From Clostridiales bacterium (GTDB lineage: Bacteria; Bacillota; Clostridia; Oscillospirales; Oscillospiraceae): a DNA stretch of 54,430 bases. Where the stretch lies: the NCBI GenBank assembly GCA_029267755.1, contig JAJUHS010000002.1, positions 1 through 54,430 of the forward strand, in the 5' to 3' direction. How positions within the stretch are numbered: the first letter of the stretch is position 1; every line of letters begins with the position of its first letter. The notes under the pieces are model-generated. The model ran no database searches. It saw only the letters and a program-made list of their open reading frames with translations, and was not told the DNA's origin. A program made the translations under genes and the position numbers. Of the stretch, positions 37,815 through 47,536 are shown piece by piece.

Positions 37815-38636
37815 CTATGAGTAAAAAACGTGATTGCCTATGACAGTGGTCAGTTTCAGATTCGATTCAAACCACCTGTTGGACGAGTCGCTGGGATTTA
37901 TAAAGTACAGGCTGTCCCCCGCTACATTATATCCCTCCAGGCAAATTTTTGCCGCAATAACGGACATTTCGGAAGGGGTTCTGTTGATTGCACCCGTTAC
38001 GGCTGGCCCGAACTGATTGGGAGCAAAAATAACATCATAAATCGTATCAGGGTACATGTCGCTTTTGACTCTGTTCAAAACCACATTGCCGACCGCAATC
38101 TGCCCCGCGAGAGGTTCTCCTCCGCTTTCTGAATATATAATCCTGGAAAGCCAGTAGACAGATGACGAATCATAAAATTTTTCCCCTGATACAACCGTTC
38201 CTAGGCCTTTCTTCACATATACCGCATTTTTTTCGCCGTTCCACTCCACCGTCGCGCCAAAGGCTTTTGCAATTTCCCTCACAGGTACCATTAATGAATC
38301 GTTAATTATAAGAGCTCCGCCCGGCAAATAAAAGTAACGATTGTTTACCGTTAGGTATTGGGCATTTGGCTTTACTGAGAGATAAATAGATGAATTATAA
38401 ACATAAGCCGTTCGGGTTCCGTTGTCCCAGCTTACGGATACGTCAGCCATCTTCTGGCTAAACGCACGAAGCGGAACGTATGTAGTAGAGTCTATTAGTC
38501 TCACCGGTACATCGGTTGCAAATAATTGTCCATCTATATAAATAGTTACATCCTGAACTCCCACCGCGCGAGCGCCTGGAGTCAGCGCGACGCAAATCAC
38601 ACACACAAGTAAAAAAGCAAAAAGTCTTTTTTTCAT
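37815..38636 (-). CDS. Secreted cell-wall hydrolase: stalk (copper amine oxidase-like) domain plus SleB/hydrolase_2 domain
   Basis: 273 aa; signal peptide; YVPLRAFSQKMADVSVSWDNGTRTAYV, VPVREIAKAFGATVEWNGEKNAVYV; WLSRIIYSESGGEPLAGQIAVGNVVLNRVKSDMYPDTIYDVIFAPNQFGPA. Confidence 0.9.
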   Translation of the reverse strand: MKKRLFAFLLVCVICVALTPGARAVGVQDVTIYIDGQLFATDVPVRLIDSTTYVPLRAFSQKMADVSVSWDNGTRTAYVYNSSIYLSVKPNAQYLTVNNRYFYLPGGALIINDSLMVPVREIAKAFGATVEWNGEKNAVYVKKGLGTVVSGEKFYDSSSVYWLSRIIYSESGGEPLAGQIAVGNVVLNRVKSDMYPDTIYDVIFAPNQFGPAVTGAINRTPSEMSVIAAKICLEGYNVAGDSLYFINPSDSSNRWFESNLKLTTVIGNHVFYS

Positions 38637-38675
38637 ATGTTCTCCTTCCGCATTATTTTTGCATGTCGCAGAGAA

Positions 38676-38704
38676 ATAATACTACATGTTTTCAGGAAAA
38701 GCAA
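38676..38704 (-). promoter_or_regulatory. Sigma-A-like promoter of the SleB-like gene
   Basis: Minus strand TTGCTT (38699-38704) - 17 bp - TATTAT (38676-38681). Confidence 0.5.
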
Positions 38705-39031
38705 GAAAAAAATATTGGAAATGCAGTTATAAATATTAATTTTTTATGAATTCTCTATAATTTTTATTAATGTTAACATAATTTTATTACTATATCTGGT
38801 TATTTTTATCTTTGATTGTAAGCTTTTTTAGGAAAAAATGACATATATTGTTATTTTTTCATCATGTTTAAATACAAATCGCAATCAAAATATAACTTGC
38901 ATTTTATCCTGTTATAAAATACAATTGCAGTATATAAAATTATAAATTTTACATAAATAAAACGTTTCACTATTATTTTTTATGCATTTCTATCGAAAAA
39001 AACAGTAGTGTGTAAAAATGGGAGAAGGGAG

Positions 39032-40513
39032 ATGAGTTTTTTGGAAACAACCGAAGAAAATAAAAATTTCGACGAACTGCCCCGTGAGGAGCCGCAGATG
39101 GCCCCCGATACTTCTTCGGAGGAACCCGGAGAGGCGCCCCTTGCGGTGGACGCGGTAATTCACGTCTCCATCATCAATTTCGGTATCGAAGCATGTGTTG
39201 AAATCGAGCCTCCCCAGGGAGAAGGAGCTCCGCCCACATTAAAAGCCCTTGAGTCCGCGCTTGCGGCAAACGGAGTTGTTTACAATATTGATACGGAAAA
39301 GCTGAAAGAGCTTGCAGAGGCTCCCGTATACAATACCAAAATCGTTGTGGCTCGCGGAATCGCTCCGGTTAACGGAATCGACGGAACAATTACTTTAAAA
39401 TTCAATACCGATAAAAACAAGGCTCCAAAAATCGACGAAAAGGGGAACGTGGACTATCATGACCTCGGAATAGTGGAAATCGCAAAAAAAGGTCAGGTCC
39501 TCTGTACCATTACACCGCCCACGGAAGGCAGCCCGGGAATGTCTGTTAAAGGAAAACAGATGCTTCAAATGAAAGGAAAACCGGTTCCGTCTTATGTCGG
39601 CAAAAACACTGCCCTCAGCGAAGACGGCACGGCAATCATCTCGCTTATAGACGGGCAAATAGACTATTCAGGCAAGAAAATCAACGTACACGAAACTTAT
39701 ATTGTCAGGGAAAACGTTGACAGTTCCACCGGAAACCTCAAGGTGGCCGGAAACCTTATTGTATACGGAATGGTAATGCCCGGCTTTGTAATTGAGGCTG
39801 GAAATAACATCGACGTCTATGGTACGGTCGAGTCGGCCACTGTCATTGCGGGGGGTAATATCAAGCTCGCAAGCGGCATCACCGGAAGCGAAGTCCGATG
39901 CGGCGGAGATTTAAGAAGCAAGTTCATTGAAAACTGCACCGTTTTTGTTAAGGGAGAAGTTAAGGCCGACTATATGCTCAACAGTAATATAAACTCCGGC
40001 AAAAGCATAAAGGCTGAAGGCTCCATTTCAAAAATTATCGGAGGCAAATACCTGTCGGGGCATAATATATCGGCAAATATGATCGGTTCCGCTTCAAATG
40101 TTAAAACGAAACTTGAGCTTGGAGCAGATCCTGCATATCTGGAAAGGCAGCAGATACTGCAGGCTCAGATACCTCAACTGGAAAAGCAGATTGAAAGTAT
40201 AAAGCCCCTTTACGATCTGCTGACCGAGCTGAAACGGACAGACCGTCTCTCTCCCGAAAAAGCCGAGTTGTATGCATCGATATCAAAGCAATACGTTTCG
40301 AGCGTCAGTCTTCTCAGGGCTTCAAAGGCCGAGTTGGAATCTATCACGCAGTCGGTTGTCGGCAGAGGTTACGGCCGCATCATATGCACCGGTACAATTT
40401 TCCCGGGGACAAGCGTTTCAATCGGCCCTGCGAGCTATGTAGTCAACGAAAGCTTAGTCAACTCCTCGTTGTATTACAACGAAGGCTATGTCAATATCGG
40501 CAGCGCCCGGTAG
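39032..40513 (+). CDS. FapA (DUF342) family polymerization-domain protein
   Basis: VEIAKKGQVLCTITPPTEGSPGMSVKGKQM, ETYIVRENVDSSTGNLKVAGNLIVYGMVMPGFVIEAGNNIDVYGTVESATVIAGGNIKLASGI. ATG 39032 with SD agaagggag preferred over 39008. Confidence 0.9.
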   Translation: MSFLETTEENKNFDELPREEPQMAPDTSSEEPGEAPLAVDAVIHVSIINFGIEACVEIEPPQGEGAPPTLKALESALAANGVVYNIDTEKLKELAEAPVYNTKIVVARGIAPVNGIDGTITLKFNTDKNKAPKIDEKGNVDYHDLGIVEIAKKGQVLCTITPPTEGSPGMSVKGKQMLQMKGKPVPSYVGKNTALSEDGTAIISLIDGQIDYSGKKINVHETYIVRENVDSSTGNLKVAGNLIVYGMVMPGFVIEAGNNIDVYGTVESATVIAGGNIKLASGITGSEVRCGGDLRSKFIENCTVFVKGEVKADYMLNSNINSGKSIKAEGSISKIIGGKYLSGHNISANMIGSASNVKTKLELGADPAYLERQQILQAQIPQLEKQIESIKPLYDLLTELKRTDRLSPEKAELYASISKQYVSSVSLLRASKAELESITQSVVGRGYGRIICTGTIFPGTSVSIGPASYVVNESLVNSSLYYNEGYVNIGSAR

Positions 40514-40529
40514 CAAGAATAAATACGAA

Positions 40530-40556
40530 AACCCCGCCTTTTTGCCAGGCGGGGTT
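40530..40556. terminator. Bidirectional intrinsic terminator between the FapA-like gene and ndk
   Basis: aaaccccgcctttttgccaggcggggtttt, T-runs in both orientations. Confidence 0.8.
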
Positions 40557-40574
40557 TTCGTATTTGCCGCAATT

Positions 40575-40985
40575 TCAATCGTGATAAAAAAATCTTTTGA
40601 TTTCTATCCGCGCATTCTCTGCGCTGTCCGATGCGTGGATAAGATTTTCCGTCGTGCTGACTGCGAAGTCTCCGCGTATGGTGCCCGCAGGCGCCGTCTC
40701 GACTTTGGTCGGCCCAACCAATATGCGCATGCCGCTTACTGCATTTTCCCCTTCCACAATCATGCCCAGCACAGGTCCGGACATCATATACTCAACGACT
40801 TCGGGAAAGAAATCGCGGTCCGCAATATGCGCGTAATGCTCACCTATCTTCGCTTTATCCAGTGTCATCATCTTCGCTTCAGCAATTCGGTAACCCTTGT
40901 TCTCGATTCTGGAGATAACTGCGCCAATCAAGCGTCTTTTGATGCAATCGGGTTTAAGCATAACATAAGTCTTTTCAATAGCCAT
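40575..40985 (-). CDS. ndk: Nucleoside diphosphate kinase
   Basis: 136 aa; EKTYVMLKPDCIKRRLIGAVISRIENKGY, GTIRGDFAVSTTENLIHASDSAENARIEIKRFF (catalytic His). Confidence 0.97.
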   Translation of the reverse strand: MAIEKTYVMLKPDCIKRRLIGAVISRIENKGYRIAEAKMMTLDKAKIGEHYAHIADRDFFPEVVEYMMSGPVLGMIVEGENAVSGMRILVGPTKVETAPAGTIRGDFAVSTTENLIHASDSAENARIEIKRFFYHD

Positions 40986-41269
40986 ATTACCTGCCCCTTT
41001 GTTATTATGTTAACGCATAAAAGCGGAAGACACTCCTATAAGGTAGGTTACACTTTTGCAACAGATTCTAACAACAAATATATTGACAGCCGGCATTACT
41101 TAAAACCTTTTCTCATTATAGTTCTTTTCTATCGGATAGGCAATATAAATGCCGTTTTGCAAGCCTCATAATTCCCGGGTTCATACAGGTTCTGAACCCA
41201 TTTAAGTTTATCAGTTACATCTTTGAATTTTGTTAAAAACGAACCGGGAGTCACCCCACTGTCTGTAAA

Positions 41270-41299
41270 AGCATATTCCGGCCGCACTCTGGCATACTA
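41270..41299 (+). promoter_or_regulatory. Candidate forespore sigmaG-type promoter upstream of ku-ligD
   Basis: AGCATA (41270-41275) - 17 bp - CATACTA (41293-41299), about 46 bp upstream of the ku ATG. Confidence 0.65.
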
Positions 41300-41344
41300 A
41301 TGGCGCGAAATAACACCAGTTTACATGAGTTCGGAGGGTAAATT

Positions 41345-42118
41345 ATGCCATCCCGCAAATCTGTCATAACTTTCGGTATGGTTGCCATACCAATCGCAAT
41401 GTATACGGCAACGCAGGATAACGACATCCATTTCAACCAGCTTCACAAGGAGGACAACAGCCGTATAAGGTATAAAAAAACCTGCGCCCACTGCGGCAGA
41501 GAGCTGTCGGCCGACGATATCGTAAAGGGGTTTGAATACGAAGACAACAAGTTTGTGGTAATAACCGACGATGAGATTGAAAGAATCAAGACGGAAAAGG
41601 AAAAATCCATTCAGATACTGCATTTTGCTCAGCTCAACCAGATTTCACCCGTATATTACGACAAAACCTATCAGGCCGCGCCGGAAACAGGCGGCGAAAA
41701 GGCGTTCGAGCTGCTCCGCGCCGCACTGATGGCCGAGCAGAAGATTGCTATCGGCAAAACCGTCATTGGCACAAAGGATACGCTTATGGCAATCATCCCT
41801 CGTGAGGACGGTATTCTTATATCCACCATGTTTTATGCAGACGACATCAGGGCTCTTCAAAAGCAGTACAATAAGCCCGCCGTTTCCGAACAGGAGCTGA
41901 ACATGGCGAAAATCCTTATAAATTCCATGGATACTCCCTTCGATCCTTCAAAGTACAAGGATGAATATCAGGCCAGACTGCGCGAGCTCATCGAAACAAA
42001 AATATCCGGTAAGGAGATTGTCGCGGCCGAGCCTGAAAGCACCGGCAAGGTCATAGACCTTATGGACGCCCTCAAGGCCAGCGTTGAAAAGGCTCAAAAG
42101 GAAAAGGTAACGGCGTAA
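41345..42118 (+). CDS. ku: Non-homologous end joining protein Ku
   Basis: 257 aa; VAIPIAMYTATQDNDIHFNQLHKEDNSRIRYKKTCAHCGRELSADDIVKGFEYEDNKFVVITDDEI. Confidence 0.95.
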   Translation: MPSRKSVITFGMVAIPIAMYTATQDNDIHFNQLHKEDNSRIRYKKTCAHCGRELSADDIVKGFEYEDNKFVVITDDEIERIKTEKEKSIQILHFAQLNQISPVYYDKTYQAAPETGGEKAFELLRAALMAEQKIAIGKTVIGTKDTLMAIIPREDGILISTMFYADDIRALQKQYNKPAVSEQELNMAKILINSMDTPFDPSKYKDEYQARLRELIETKISGKEIVAAEPESTGKVIDLMDALKASVEKAQKEKVTA

Positions 42119-42121
42119 ATT

Positions 42122-44563
42122 ATGACTGCTTTATTGCAAGAATACAACCGAAAAAGAAACTTCGAAAACACCGCCGAACCCGAAGGAAAGGCTGTCGAAA
42201 CCGAAGGTGCCCTCAGATTTGTCGTGCAGCACCATCTGGCTCGCAGGGATCACTATGACTTCCGACTTGAGTGGGAAGGTTCCCTCTTAAGTTGGGCGGT
42301 TCCAAAGGGGCCTTCTTACAATACCCGTGATAAAAGGCTCGCAATACGGGTAGAGAACCACCCGCTCGAATACAGAAACTTCGAAGGGACAATTCCCATG
42401 GGCGAATACGGCGGCGGTACGGTCATGCTCTGGGACGAAGGCTTTTGGGAACCTCTGGGCGATGCCGCGGAAGACCTCCGTAAAGGCTCGCTTAAGTTTC
42501 TCCTTTACGGACGTCGGCTTAAGGGAAAGTGGACCCTGGTTCGGCTCAAAGGCAATGAGGAAGGCAAAAATGAAAACTGGCTTTTGCTGAAGGAAAAGGA
42601 CGAGTTTGCCAAAAACTCGGACGGGATTGCAGAGTTTGATACCAGCATTAGGAGCGGACGCAGCATGGCGGAAATCGAGGAAGGTCAGAGAGAAAAAACG
42701 TCCAAAAATCCATTCGACTCTGCAGACGTTCAGCTCGCAAAGCTTGTAAATACGGTGCCTGAAAGCGGAGAGTGGCTTTATGAGCTCAAATACGACGGCT
42801 ATAGGATAGTGGCTTATATCGACGGCTCCGGCGTCCGGCTCATGACCCGAAACGGCAAGGATTACACAAGCAGATTCCGAAGAGTGGCCTTCTCCCTGCT
42901 TGACTGGGCCGCCGGAAGAGCGATGGTTCTGGACGGCGAAATGACGGTTGCTGACGAATTCGGCAAAACCGATTTTCAGGCGCTTCAAAGCTATTTGAAA
43001 AATGATAACAGGCAACGCCTTACCTATATCGTTTTTGACCTTCTTGCCCTGGATGGCGCTGATCTTCGTGGGAGGCGCCTGACAGAGCGCAAAGAGGCGC
43101 TTGAAACGCTGCTGAAGGATGCCCCTGAAAACCTCCGTTACAGCCGCCACGTCAAGGGAAACGGAAAGGAAAGCTTTGCGGCGGCCTGCAAACTTGGTAT
43201 GGAAGGAATCGTTGGCAAAAAAGCCGACTCAGTGTACAGCGGGACGAGAAACGGGGACTGGATAAAGCTTAAATGCGAAAGGCGGCAGGAATTCATAATC
43301 TGCGGCTACACGCTCTCGGAAAAAAGGATGAGCGGTATAAGCTCGCTCATCCTCGGCGCATACGAGGGCAACGACTTGATTTATGCAGGACGCACGGGCA
43401 CAGGCCTAAGCGGCTCTGAAATAGAAAAACTCGAAAAGGAATTCAAGGGCATAACAAAAGATGTTTCACCATTCAAAACAGCACCGAAGCCAAGGGCGGG
43501 AGAAAAAATCACATGGCTCGAACCGAATCTGGTCGCGGAAATCAGGTTCGCCGAACGGACAAAGGACGGTCTGTTAAGGCAAGCCAGCTTTAAGGGCCTT
43601 AGGGCGGATAAAAACCCAGAGGATATAAAAAATGAGAAAACGGATGGTGAGCATGAAACGCGGCCGTCCGCCGGAAATATAAAACGGCCTGTGGAATCGG
43701 TTAAAAATGAACTTATAATCGAGGGAATCAGGATTACCCACCCCGGCAAGATTTTATTCTATGACCCAAAAATCACGAAAGCAGACGTTATCCATTATTA
43801 CGAAAGGGTTTCGGAGCGTATGTTGCCCTACGTTTCGCATAGGGTTTTAAGCGTTGTCCGCTGTCCCAAGGGAATATCGGAAACCTGCTTTTACAAGAAG
43901 CATCCGGAAGCTTCCGTTAAGGGCGTATCCATATTGTCTGTTGCCTCAAGCAGCGGCGAAGCGGAGGAATACTTCTATATTGAGAGCAAAGCGGGCCTTA
44001 TATGCGAGGCACAGATGGGGACGCTGGAGTATCACACATGGGGCAGCCGTGCTGAAGATCCCGAAAAGCCGGACATAATGGTGTTCGATCTCGACCCGGA
44101 CGAAGGTATGGATACAGACAGGGTTCGTGAGGGCGTCAGGGATCTTAAAAGTATCCTCTCGGAGCTTTCGCTCATTTCCTACCTGAAGACAAGCGGCGGC
44201 AAGGGATACCATGTTGTCGTCCCATTTAAGCCCTCCGTTTCGTGGGACGTGTTCCGCGAATTTGCAAGACGCATCGCCGAAGTAATGGAGAAAAAGTGGC
44301 CCGGGCGCTATACCGCCAACGTCAGAAAAACCAGGCGAACCGATAAGATATTCATAGACTGGATGCGAAACGGCAGGGGCGCCACCAGCATAGCCCCCTA
44401 TTCCCTAAGAGCGAGAGCAGGCTGCAAGGTATCGATGCCGATAAGCTGGGACGAGCTTGATACTGTCGCGCCCGACGGCGTTGACATGAATGACGCGCTT
44501 TCTAGAATCGAAAAAGCTGACCCGTGGAAGGATTTCTTCAGCACAGATCAGCTTCTCAAATAA
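42122..44563 (+). CDS. ligD: ATP-dependent DNA ligase D, domain order PE-LIG-POL
   Basis: 813 aa; 3'-phosphoesterase FVVQHHLARRDHYDFRLEWEGSLLSWAVPKGPS...MGEYGGGTVMLWDEG; ligase LYELKYDGYRIVAYIDG...VLDGEMTV; primase-polymerase ITHPGKILFYDPKITKADVIHYYERV...MVFDLDPDEG...LKTSGGKGYHVVVP. Confidence 0.95.
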   Translation: MTALLQEYNRKRNFENTAEPEGKAVETEGALRFVVQHHLARRDHYDFRLEWEGSLLSWAVPKGPSYNTRDKRLAIRVENHPLEYRNFEGTIPMGEYGGGTVMLWDEGFWEPLGDAAEDLRKGSLKFLLYGRRLKGKWTLVRLKGNEEGKNENWLLLKEKDEFAKNSDGIAEFDTSIRSGRSMAEIEEGQREKTSKNPFDSADVQLAKLVNTVPESGEWLYELKYDGYRIVAYIDGSGVRLMTRNGKDYTSRFRRVAFSLLDWAAGRAMVLDGEMTVADEFGKTDFQALQSYLKNDNRQRLTYIVFDLLALDGADLRGRRLTERKEALETLLKDAPENLRYSRHVKGNGKESFAAACKLGMEGIVGKKADSVYSGTRNGDWIKLKCERRQEFIICGYTLSEKRMSGISSLILGAYEGNDLIYAGRTGTGLSGSEIEKLEKEFKGITKDVSPFKTAPKPRAGEKITWLEPNLVAEIRFAERTKDGLLRQASFKGLRADKNPEDIKNEKTDGEHETRPSAGNIKRPVESVKNELIIEGIRITHPGKILFYDPKITKADVIHYYERVSERMLPYVSHRVLSVVRCPKGISETCFYKKHPEASVKGVSILSVASSSGEAEEYFYIESKAGLICEAQMGTLEYHTWGSRAEDPEKPDIMVFDLDPDEGMDTDRVREGVRDLKSILSELSLISYLKTSGGKGYHVVVPFKPSVSWDVFREFARRIAEVMEKKWPGRYTANVRKTRRTDKIFIDWMRNGRGATSIAPYSLRARAGCKVSMPISWDELDTVAPDGVDMNDALSRIEKADPWKDFFSTDQLLK

Positions 44564-44612
44564 TATCTCCCAGGACAAACAGCTGATGGAAATCCTCAGC
44601 AGATAATAAGCT

Positions 44613-45215
44613 TTATACTTTTCGTTTTACGCCTGATACAACATACATCTCTTCATCCGAAATCACGGTATCCACATCAAAATATGGTTTAAAAAGCTCC
44701 GCAAGCTTGTCTTCATGCATAAGCCCCACGGAAACCTTTCCCGCGCTGCCGGCATGGTGGCGGTCGATCTCCGCTCGGCTCATTCCATGTGCGACCGTCA
44801 GCCTGCCGCCTGATCTCAGCTTCCCCGAGAGGCTGCCGATAAGTTTTGCGGGATTCGGAAAATGCGGAAAAGCGTTATATACCATGCAGCGGTCGAAGGG
44901 TTCGTGAAAATCGACCTCCTCTATGTCGCCGTTTATAAGCTCTATCCTCTGGTCCTCAAACTTTTTCCGCGCAATTTCAATCATGGCTGGGGATATATCC
45001 ACGCCCGTCACATGCCCGACACCCCTGGAAAGGTAATCCGGAAACAGCACTCCCGTTCCGCAGGCAACGTCCAGCACCCGAACTCCCTCCGTAATGTCGG
45101 CGATATCCAATATCCTTTCAATCTTCCAGTCGTGACGAATGAGATTTTCATCCCAGGTAGGCGCCAGCCCGTCAAAAAACTCAACAAGTTCCCTTTTATC
45201 CATTTTTGTCCTCAC
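44613..45215 (-). CDS. Class I SAM-dependent methyltransferase
   Basis: 200 aa; VRVLDVACGTGVLFPDYLSRGVGHVTGVDISPAMIEIARKKF. Confidence 0.9.
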   Translation of the reverse strand: MRTKMDKRELVEFFDGLAPTWDENLIRHDWKIERILDIADITEGVRVLDVACGTGVLFPDYLSRGVGHVTGVDISPAMIEIARKKFEDQRIELINGDIEEVDFHEPFDRCMVYNAFPHFPNPAKLIGSLSGKLRSGGRLTVAHGMSRAEIDRHHAGSAGKVSVGLMHEDKLAELFKPYFDVDTVISDEEMYVVSGVKRKV

Positions 45216-45230
45216 AGGTTTACAGATTTT

Positions 45231-45782
45231 TTATTTGCAAATCGCCTCAGGGTAGCGAAGCGGAATCAGCCTTGCCTTCTGAAGCGCAAACACAATCGCC
45301 GGAACTAGCGCGAGCTGAATTATTATTCCCGGCAGGCTCGTTACGAAGTAGCTCGTCGCCCAGACTGTCAACGAATACTTTCCGGCGGAGAAGATAAGGG
45401 CCTTCGCGGCGCCGGCCAGCACGCGGCCGCAAAGCATGGCTGCTACAAGGCTGATATATAGGTCAGCCAAAACAGCCTTGGTGCGGACAATCTGCATAAA
45501 AAGCCCCGTGAAAAGTCCGTAGGCTGCGAGCTCAACCATCATGGCGGGCAGTATCGCCGCAGGCGGCATTCCAGTGAAAAGGCTTGAAAGCAGCGGGCCT
45601 ATGATTCCGCAGAGAAGCCCGAAGGGTGCTCCGCAGATAAGTCCGCAAAGCAGGACTGGTATGTGCATCGGAGCGAAAATGCTTCCTGCGTTTTTTACCG
45701 AATGGAACGCCATGGGCAGAACCACGCAGAGTGCGATGCAGACCGCAGTTATAATCGATCTTTTTACATAAGTCATTTTCAT
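45231..45782 (-). CDS. ECF transporter S component, substrate unknown
   Basis: 183 aa; six-TM-like, IFAPMHIPVLLCGLICGAPFGLLCGIIGPLLSSLFTGMPPAAILPAMMVELAAYGLFTGL; directly downstream of ecfT. Confidence 0.8.
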   Translation of the reverse strand: MKMTYVKRSIITAVCIALCVVLPMAFHSVKNAGSIFAPMHIPVLLCGLICGAPFGLLCGIIGPLLSSLFTGMPPAAILPAMMVELAAYGLFTGLFMQIVRTKAVLADLYISLVAAMLCGRVLAGAAKALIFSAGKYSLTVWATSYFVTSLPGIIIQLALVPAIVFALQKARLIPLRYPEAICK

Positions 45783-45851
45783 AAAAATTCCTCCCGTTTT
45801 TATTTTATAATTGAGCCGTGGAGCATTTCTGCAGCCTCCTCGGCATAATTA

Positions 45852-46649
45852 TCACCGAAAGCAAAACTGTACTGCACATATCGCCGCGCTGATAAAAAGC
45901 GCCGCCAGGTCCCGCGCTTTCAGCGGCTCCTTTTTTCTCTTTGTCCGGTTTTTGGCGCCCCTGTATCCCCGTGCTTCCATAGCTGTTGAAAGCTCGTCGG
46001 CGCGCCTGAATGCCGATATGAAAATCGGAATTACCAGAGGAATGACGCATTCGGCCTTATGCCGGAGGCTTCTGCTTTCAAACCTTGCCCCTCGAGCCGT
46101 CTGAGCCTTTTTTATCATGTCCGTTTCCTCGAGCAGCGTTGGAATAAACTGTATCGCGACGCTTATTATCATTGCGACATCCTCAACCGGGACGCGGATT
46201 ATTTTAAGCGGCTTCATAAGGCTCTGCAAAGCCGATGTCATATCCATTGGAGTCGTCGTGCACGTCAGGACTGAGCTTAAGGCCATGAGAAGCGCGACGC
46301 GAAGCACGACGTTCGCGCCCTGTGCAATCCCTCCGTAGGAAAGGCGGAATATCCACCATGAAAAAATCGGATTTTCCGCTTCAAAGAAGAAGGCGTTCAT
46401 TAGAAAAATCACAAAGAAAAACAGCCACAATCTCCTTATGGCCCCCAGTGCGGTACCGAGCGGCAGCCGTGATATCCAAAGCAGTGCCGCGGTAAAGCAG
46501 AAAACGGCAGCATACCCCGCGAAGGACGAGGCCAGTACCACCGCGGCGATCAAAAGGATAAAGCTTAGCAGCTTTGCCCTCGCGTCAATCAGGTGGATAG
46601 GGGATTCGCCGTATATATACTGTCCCGTAGGCAATCGGCTCATGGGCAC
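45852..46649 (-). CDS. ecfT: ECF transporter transmembrane component EcfT
   Basis: 265 aa; IHLIDARAKLLSFI, two Ala-Arg-Gly-type motifs (AQTARGARFESRS, STAMEARGYRGAKNRT). Confidence 0.92.
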   Translation of the reverse strand: MPMSRLPTGQYIYGESPIHLIDARAKLLSFILLIAAVVLASSFAGYAAVFCFTAALLWISRLPLGTALGAIRRLWLFFFVIFLMNAFFFEAENPIFSWWIFRLSYGGIAQGANVVLRVALLMALSSVLTCTTTPMDMTSALQSLMKPLKIIRVPVEDVAMIISVAIQFIPTLLEETDMIKKAQTARGARFESRSLRHKAECVIPLVIPIFISAFRRADELSTAMEARGYRGAKNRTKRKKEPLKARDLAALFISAAICAVQFCFR

Positions 46650-47536
46650 CCACCACCTATGAGCCGCTCCTTAATGGCGGATACAAGTTCGCCGCAGCTG
46701 ACGATATCGCGAGGCATTTCAAAGCCCCTTTTGGAAAGCATATCTGCAATCAGCCGAGGCTGGCTGACACCGAGCCTCAGTTCCTCCATACGCTTTACAT
46801 CGGAAAAAACGTCCCGCGTCTTGCCATCCATGATAAGCCTGCCGCTGTCGAGAACGATTATCCGCTTTGCGTACTCGGCCATGCTGTCGGCGTTGTGTGA
46901 TACGGTTATAATTGTGGTGCCGTCTTCATTAAGATCCGAAATCAGCTTAAGGAAGGCCTCCCTGCCCAGAGGGTCAAGCCCCGCGATAGGCTCATCAAAA
47001 ATAACTATCTTCGGTCTTACCGCGAGTACGCCAGCGATAGCGACTCTGCGTTTTTCCCCTCCCGACAGTGATAGCGGGGACTGATTCCGAATAGAATCAA
47101 AGGAAAATCCCATTATTTCGAGCGCCCATCTGACTCGCTCCGACACTTCCCCCCGGTCAAGGCCGCTGTGCTTAAGCCCGAAAGCGACGTCCTTTTCTAC
47201 GGTCGTTTCGAAAAGCTGGTATTCTGGATACTGAAAGACTATGCCAACATTTCGCCGCAGCACGCTCCTGTCATAGCCTTTGGCGTTTATATCGTTCCCG
47301 TCGAGCAGCACCTTGCCCTCCGACGGGACAAGCAGCCCCGCTATCAGCTGTATCATTGTGCTTTTTCCGCAGCCGGTGTGACCCATTACGCCGACGAACT
47401 CTCCGTCTTTTATCTTAAGGCTCATATTTTCAAGCGCTTCCGTCTCGTAGGGCGTGCCGGAGGCGTAGGTGTAAGACACGTTCTCTAATTCAACCGGCAT
47501 ATTTCCTCCACAAGCTCCTCGTTTGTAAGCGGGCAT
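46640..47536 (-). CDS. ecfA2: ECF transporter ATP-binding protein (EcfA')
   Basis: 298 aa; GHTGCGKSTMIQLIAGLL, SLSGGEKRRVAIAGVLA, IVIFDEPIAGLDPLGREAFL. Confidence 0.92.
   Translation of the reverse strand: MPAYKRGACGGNMPVELENVSYTYASGTPYETEALENMSLKIKDGEFVGVMGHTGCGKSTMIQLIAGLLVPSEGKVLLDGNDINAKGYDRSVLRRNVGIVFQYPEYQLFETTVEKDVAFGLKHSGLDRGEVSERVRWALEIMGFSFDSIRNQSPLSLSGGEKRRVAIAGVLAVRPKIVIFDEPIAGLDPLGREAFLKLISDLNEDGTTIITVSHNADSMAEYAKRIIVLDSGRLIMDGKTRDVFSDVKRMEELRLGVSQPRLIADMLSKRGFEMPRDIVSCGELVSAIKERLIGGGCP

Noticed and set aside
40986-41269. Possible tRNA or riboswitch upstream of ku (cccgggttcatacaggttctgaaccca)
   Set aside because: A small palindrome only; no complete cloverleaf or known riboswitch core could be folded by eye.
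42287-43150. 287-aa minus-strand ORF
   Set aside because: Antisense to ligD, which has clear domain motifs on the plus strand.
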